This document shows, piece after piece, positions 42,916 to 44,067 of a stretch of 44,067 nt of DNA. The notes below the pieces were generated by a model. That model searched no databases, was not told where the DNA came from, and saw only the letters and a list, made by a program, of their open reading frames with translations. Both the position numbers and the translations under genes were made by a program. Each line of letters opens with the position of its first letter. The first letter of the stretch is position 1. Origin of the DNA: an uncultured Pelagibacteraceae bacterium (GTDB lineage Bacteria; Pseudomonadota; Alphaproteobacteria; Pelagibacterales; Pelagibacteraceae). The stretch spans positions 1 through 44,067 of the forward strand of contig CACPPD010000006.1 in assembly GCA_902635865.1 (NCBI GenBank), given 5' to 3'.

Positions 42916-44067
42916 TTATCCTAATTTAATGTTATCAACTCCAACCAATTTATTATAAATCCAATAAATAACCAAAACTCCTGTCAAAAGCATTAATCCC
43001 ATTGCTGATGCAAAACTCCAATCGAGAGTTGTCTTCATATGAAATGCAATTTGATTACTTATTAAAGTTCCTGATGCTCCACCAACTAAAGCTGGGGTTA
43101 TGTAGTATCCTATCGCTAAAATAAAAACTAATAAACATCCAGCTCCTATTCCTGGAATTGTTAAAGGAAAGTAAACTTTCCAAAAAGCAACGAAAGGTGT
43201 TCCACCTAATGATTTTCCTGCTCTCATTAAACTTGGTGATATTGTTTTCATGACACTGTATAAAGGCAGAACCATAAAAGGTAATAATATTTGTGTCATC
43301 GCAACGTAAGTTCCAACTTTATTGTACATCATCTCTGGCCTGTTATCGTCTCCAACCAAACCAATCATTACAAAGAAATCGTTTACCAAACCTTGTTGCT
43401 GCAACAAAATCATCCAACTTGCAGTTCTTACAAGCAAGGATGTCCAGAATGGGAGTAATACACAAATCATCAACAAGTTGCTGTACTTCATAGGAAGTGT
43501 TGCCAGTAAATGAGCTATTGGATAACCCATAAAAAAGCTAAAAAGTGTAACAAAAAATGCTATTTCTAAGGTTCTAAGCCATAAAATTCTATGAATTCTT
43601 CTATCCTCTTCTACTTGGGTTATACTGCCATCAGAATCAAAGTACATATCCATGCCTTTCAAATATTTTGCTACAGTATAAGGAGGAGCAGTTCTTTTAA
43701 TTGCTAGCCAGTATTCAACATTTCTCCATCTTTTATGAAGTTTATTAATTTGTTCTTTTATACTAACACTTTCATCAATTTTTTTTCTTTTAATTTGTCT
43801 AAAAAGCTTTTTGGTAATTGTATTAAAACCATTTTTTTCTTTATTTAATCTTTGTCCTAATTTTCCATGTTGTTGATTTTCAGCGAGTAATTTATAGTCT
43901 TCATAAAAACTCCGATAAACCTCCTCTGGAGGTAGTTCTTCTAAATTTTCCCATTTTTCCATTGCTTTAAAGGTTTTAGGAAGCATGTTGGTAATCATTT
44001 TATCATCAACACTTCTCATAAACATATCGCCTATTGGAAAAATATAAGTGATAACTAAAAATAACAG
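42916..44067 (-). CDS. ABC transporter permease, PotB type (5' truncated by window end)
   Basis: At least 383 codons of the first permease of the PotB/PotC pair. The frame is open to the last base: upstream of the Met at 44025 it reads LLFLVITYIFPIGDMFMRS, clearly a first membrane helix, so the true start is beyond 44067 and the Met is internal. The EAA loop RAGKSLGGTPFVAFWKVYFPL lies near the end. Between the first helix and the next (about residue 150 onward, LEIAFFVTLFSFFMGYP) there are about 140 charged, helical residues, far longer than the loop in E. coli PotB. This periplasmic-side insertion is a feature of a subset of marine PotB relatives. Confidence 0.87.
   Translation of the reverse strand: MLFLVITYIFPIGDMFMRSVDDKMITNMLPKTFKAMEKWENLEELPPEEVYRSFYEDYKLLAENQQHGKLGQRLNKEKNGFNTITKKLFRQIKRKKIDESVSIKEQINKLHKRWRNVEYWLAIKRTAPPYTVAKYLKGMDMYFDSDGSITQVEEDRRIHRILWLRTLEIAFFVTLFSFFMGYPIAHLLATLPMKYSNLLMICVLLPFWTSLLVRTASWMILLQQQGLVNDFFVMIGLVGDDNRPEMMYNKVGTYVAMTQILLPFMVLPLYSVMKTISPSLMRAGKSLGGTPFVAFWKVYFPLTIPGIGAGCLLVFILAIGYYITPALVGGASGTLISNQIAFHMKTTLDWSFASAMGLMLLTGVLVIYWIYNKLVGVDNIKLG

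Noticed and set aside
42916-44025. Met at 44025 as the true start of the PotB-type permease
   Set aside because: The frame continues upstream to the window edge with a clear hydrophobic first helix and no stop, so the gene is truncated by the window.
1-44067. tRNA genes, CRISPR arrays, insertion sequences or prophage
   Set aside because: No cloverleaf-like G/C-rich blocks, regular direct repeats, transposase or phage proteins were seen; all larger frames are metabolic, transport or envelope genes.

Overview
The window is AT-rich (roughly 70%), very densely coded and almost free of spacers, with many 1-8 base overlaps and small protein variants. Gene content and order (trimethylamine/TMAO catabolism next to formate-tetrahydrofolate ligase, GmaS and N-methylglutamate synthase) point to a marine alphaproteobacterium of the SAR11/Pelagibacterales type. 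This assignment rests on gene content and composition; there is no rRNA in the window. I saw no tRNA, insertion sequence, CRISPR array or phage gene, and no gene-free stretch longer than about 150 bases.

Region 1 (1-4283): the C-terminal part of formate-THF ligase (fhs), then a minus-strand pair (class I glutamine amidotransferase and iron-dependent alcohol dehydrogenase), then a plus-strand flavin monooxygenase, very probably trimethylamine monooxygenase (tmm).

Region 2 (4288-11944, minus strand): one gene train reading tmoX-like binding protein, terminator hairpin, MORN-repeat lipobox-free exported protein, membrane-anchored unknown, tmoV-like ATPase, tmoW-like double permease, glycerol kinase and a GpsA-type glycerol-3-phosphate dehydrogenase.

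Region 3 (12087-25859, plus strand): TMAO demethylase (tdm), a small MarR-like wing-helix protein, a SoxB/MgdA-like FAD oxidoreductase, gmaS, mgsA, mgsB, mgsC, an unknown lysine-tailed protein, a terminator, an ammonium-transporter-family gene with a small membrane protein, a strong terminator, a previously missed 50-residue membrane peptide, a second glutamine-synthetase-like gene (glnT type) and a diaminopropionate ammonia-lyase-like gene. Read together, regions 1-3 describe import of TMAO (or its production from TMA by Tmm), Tdm demethylation to dimethylamine with the methyl carbon going to THF, ligation of methylamine to glutamate by GmaS, conversion to N-methylglutamate by MgsABC, oxidation by the FAD enzyme, and recovery of energy from the C1 unit by Fhs. 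No dimethylamine monooxygenase (dmm) and no MgdBCD subunits are in the window.

Region 4 (25866-34750): photolyase on the plus strand, converging with a tightly packed eight-gene minus-strand unit (csaA, LysE-type exporter, acnA, yfgM-like, bamB-like, cupin, zapE, yjbQ).

Region 5 (34769-44067): argE-type deacylase, aldehyde dehydrogenase and ureohydrolase, a secreted putative zinc peptidase with a membrane-anchored cyclophilin, a fused 3-hydroxyacyl-CoA dehydrogenase/enoyl-CoA hydratase, and two PotB/PotC-type permease genes, the last cut by the window end.
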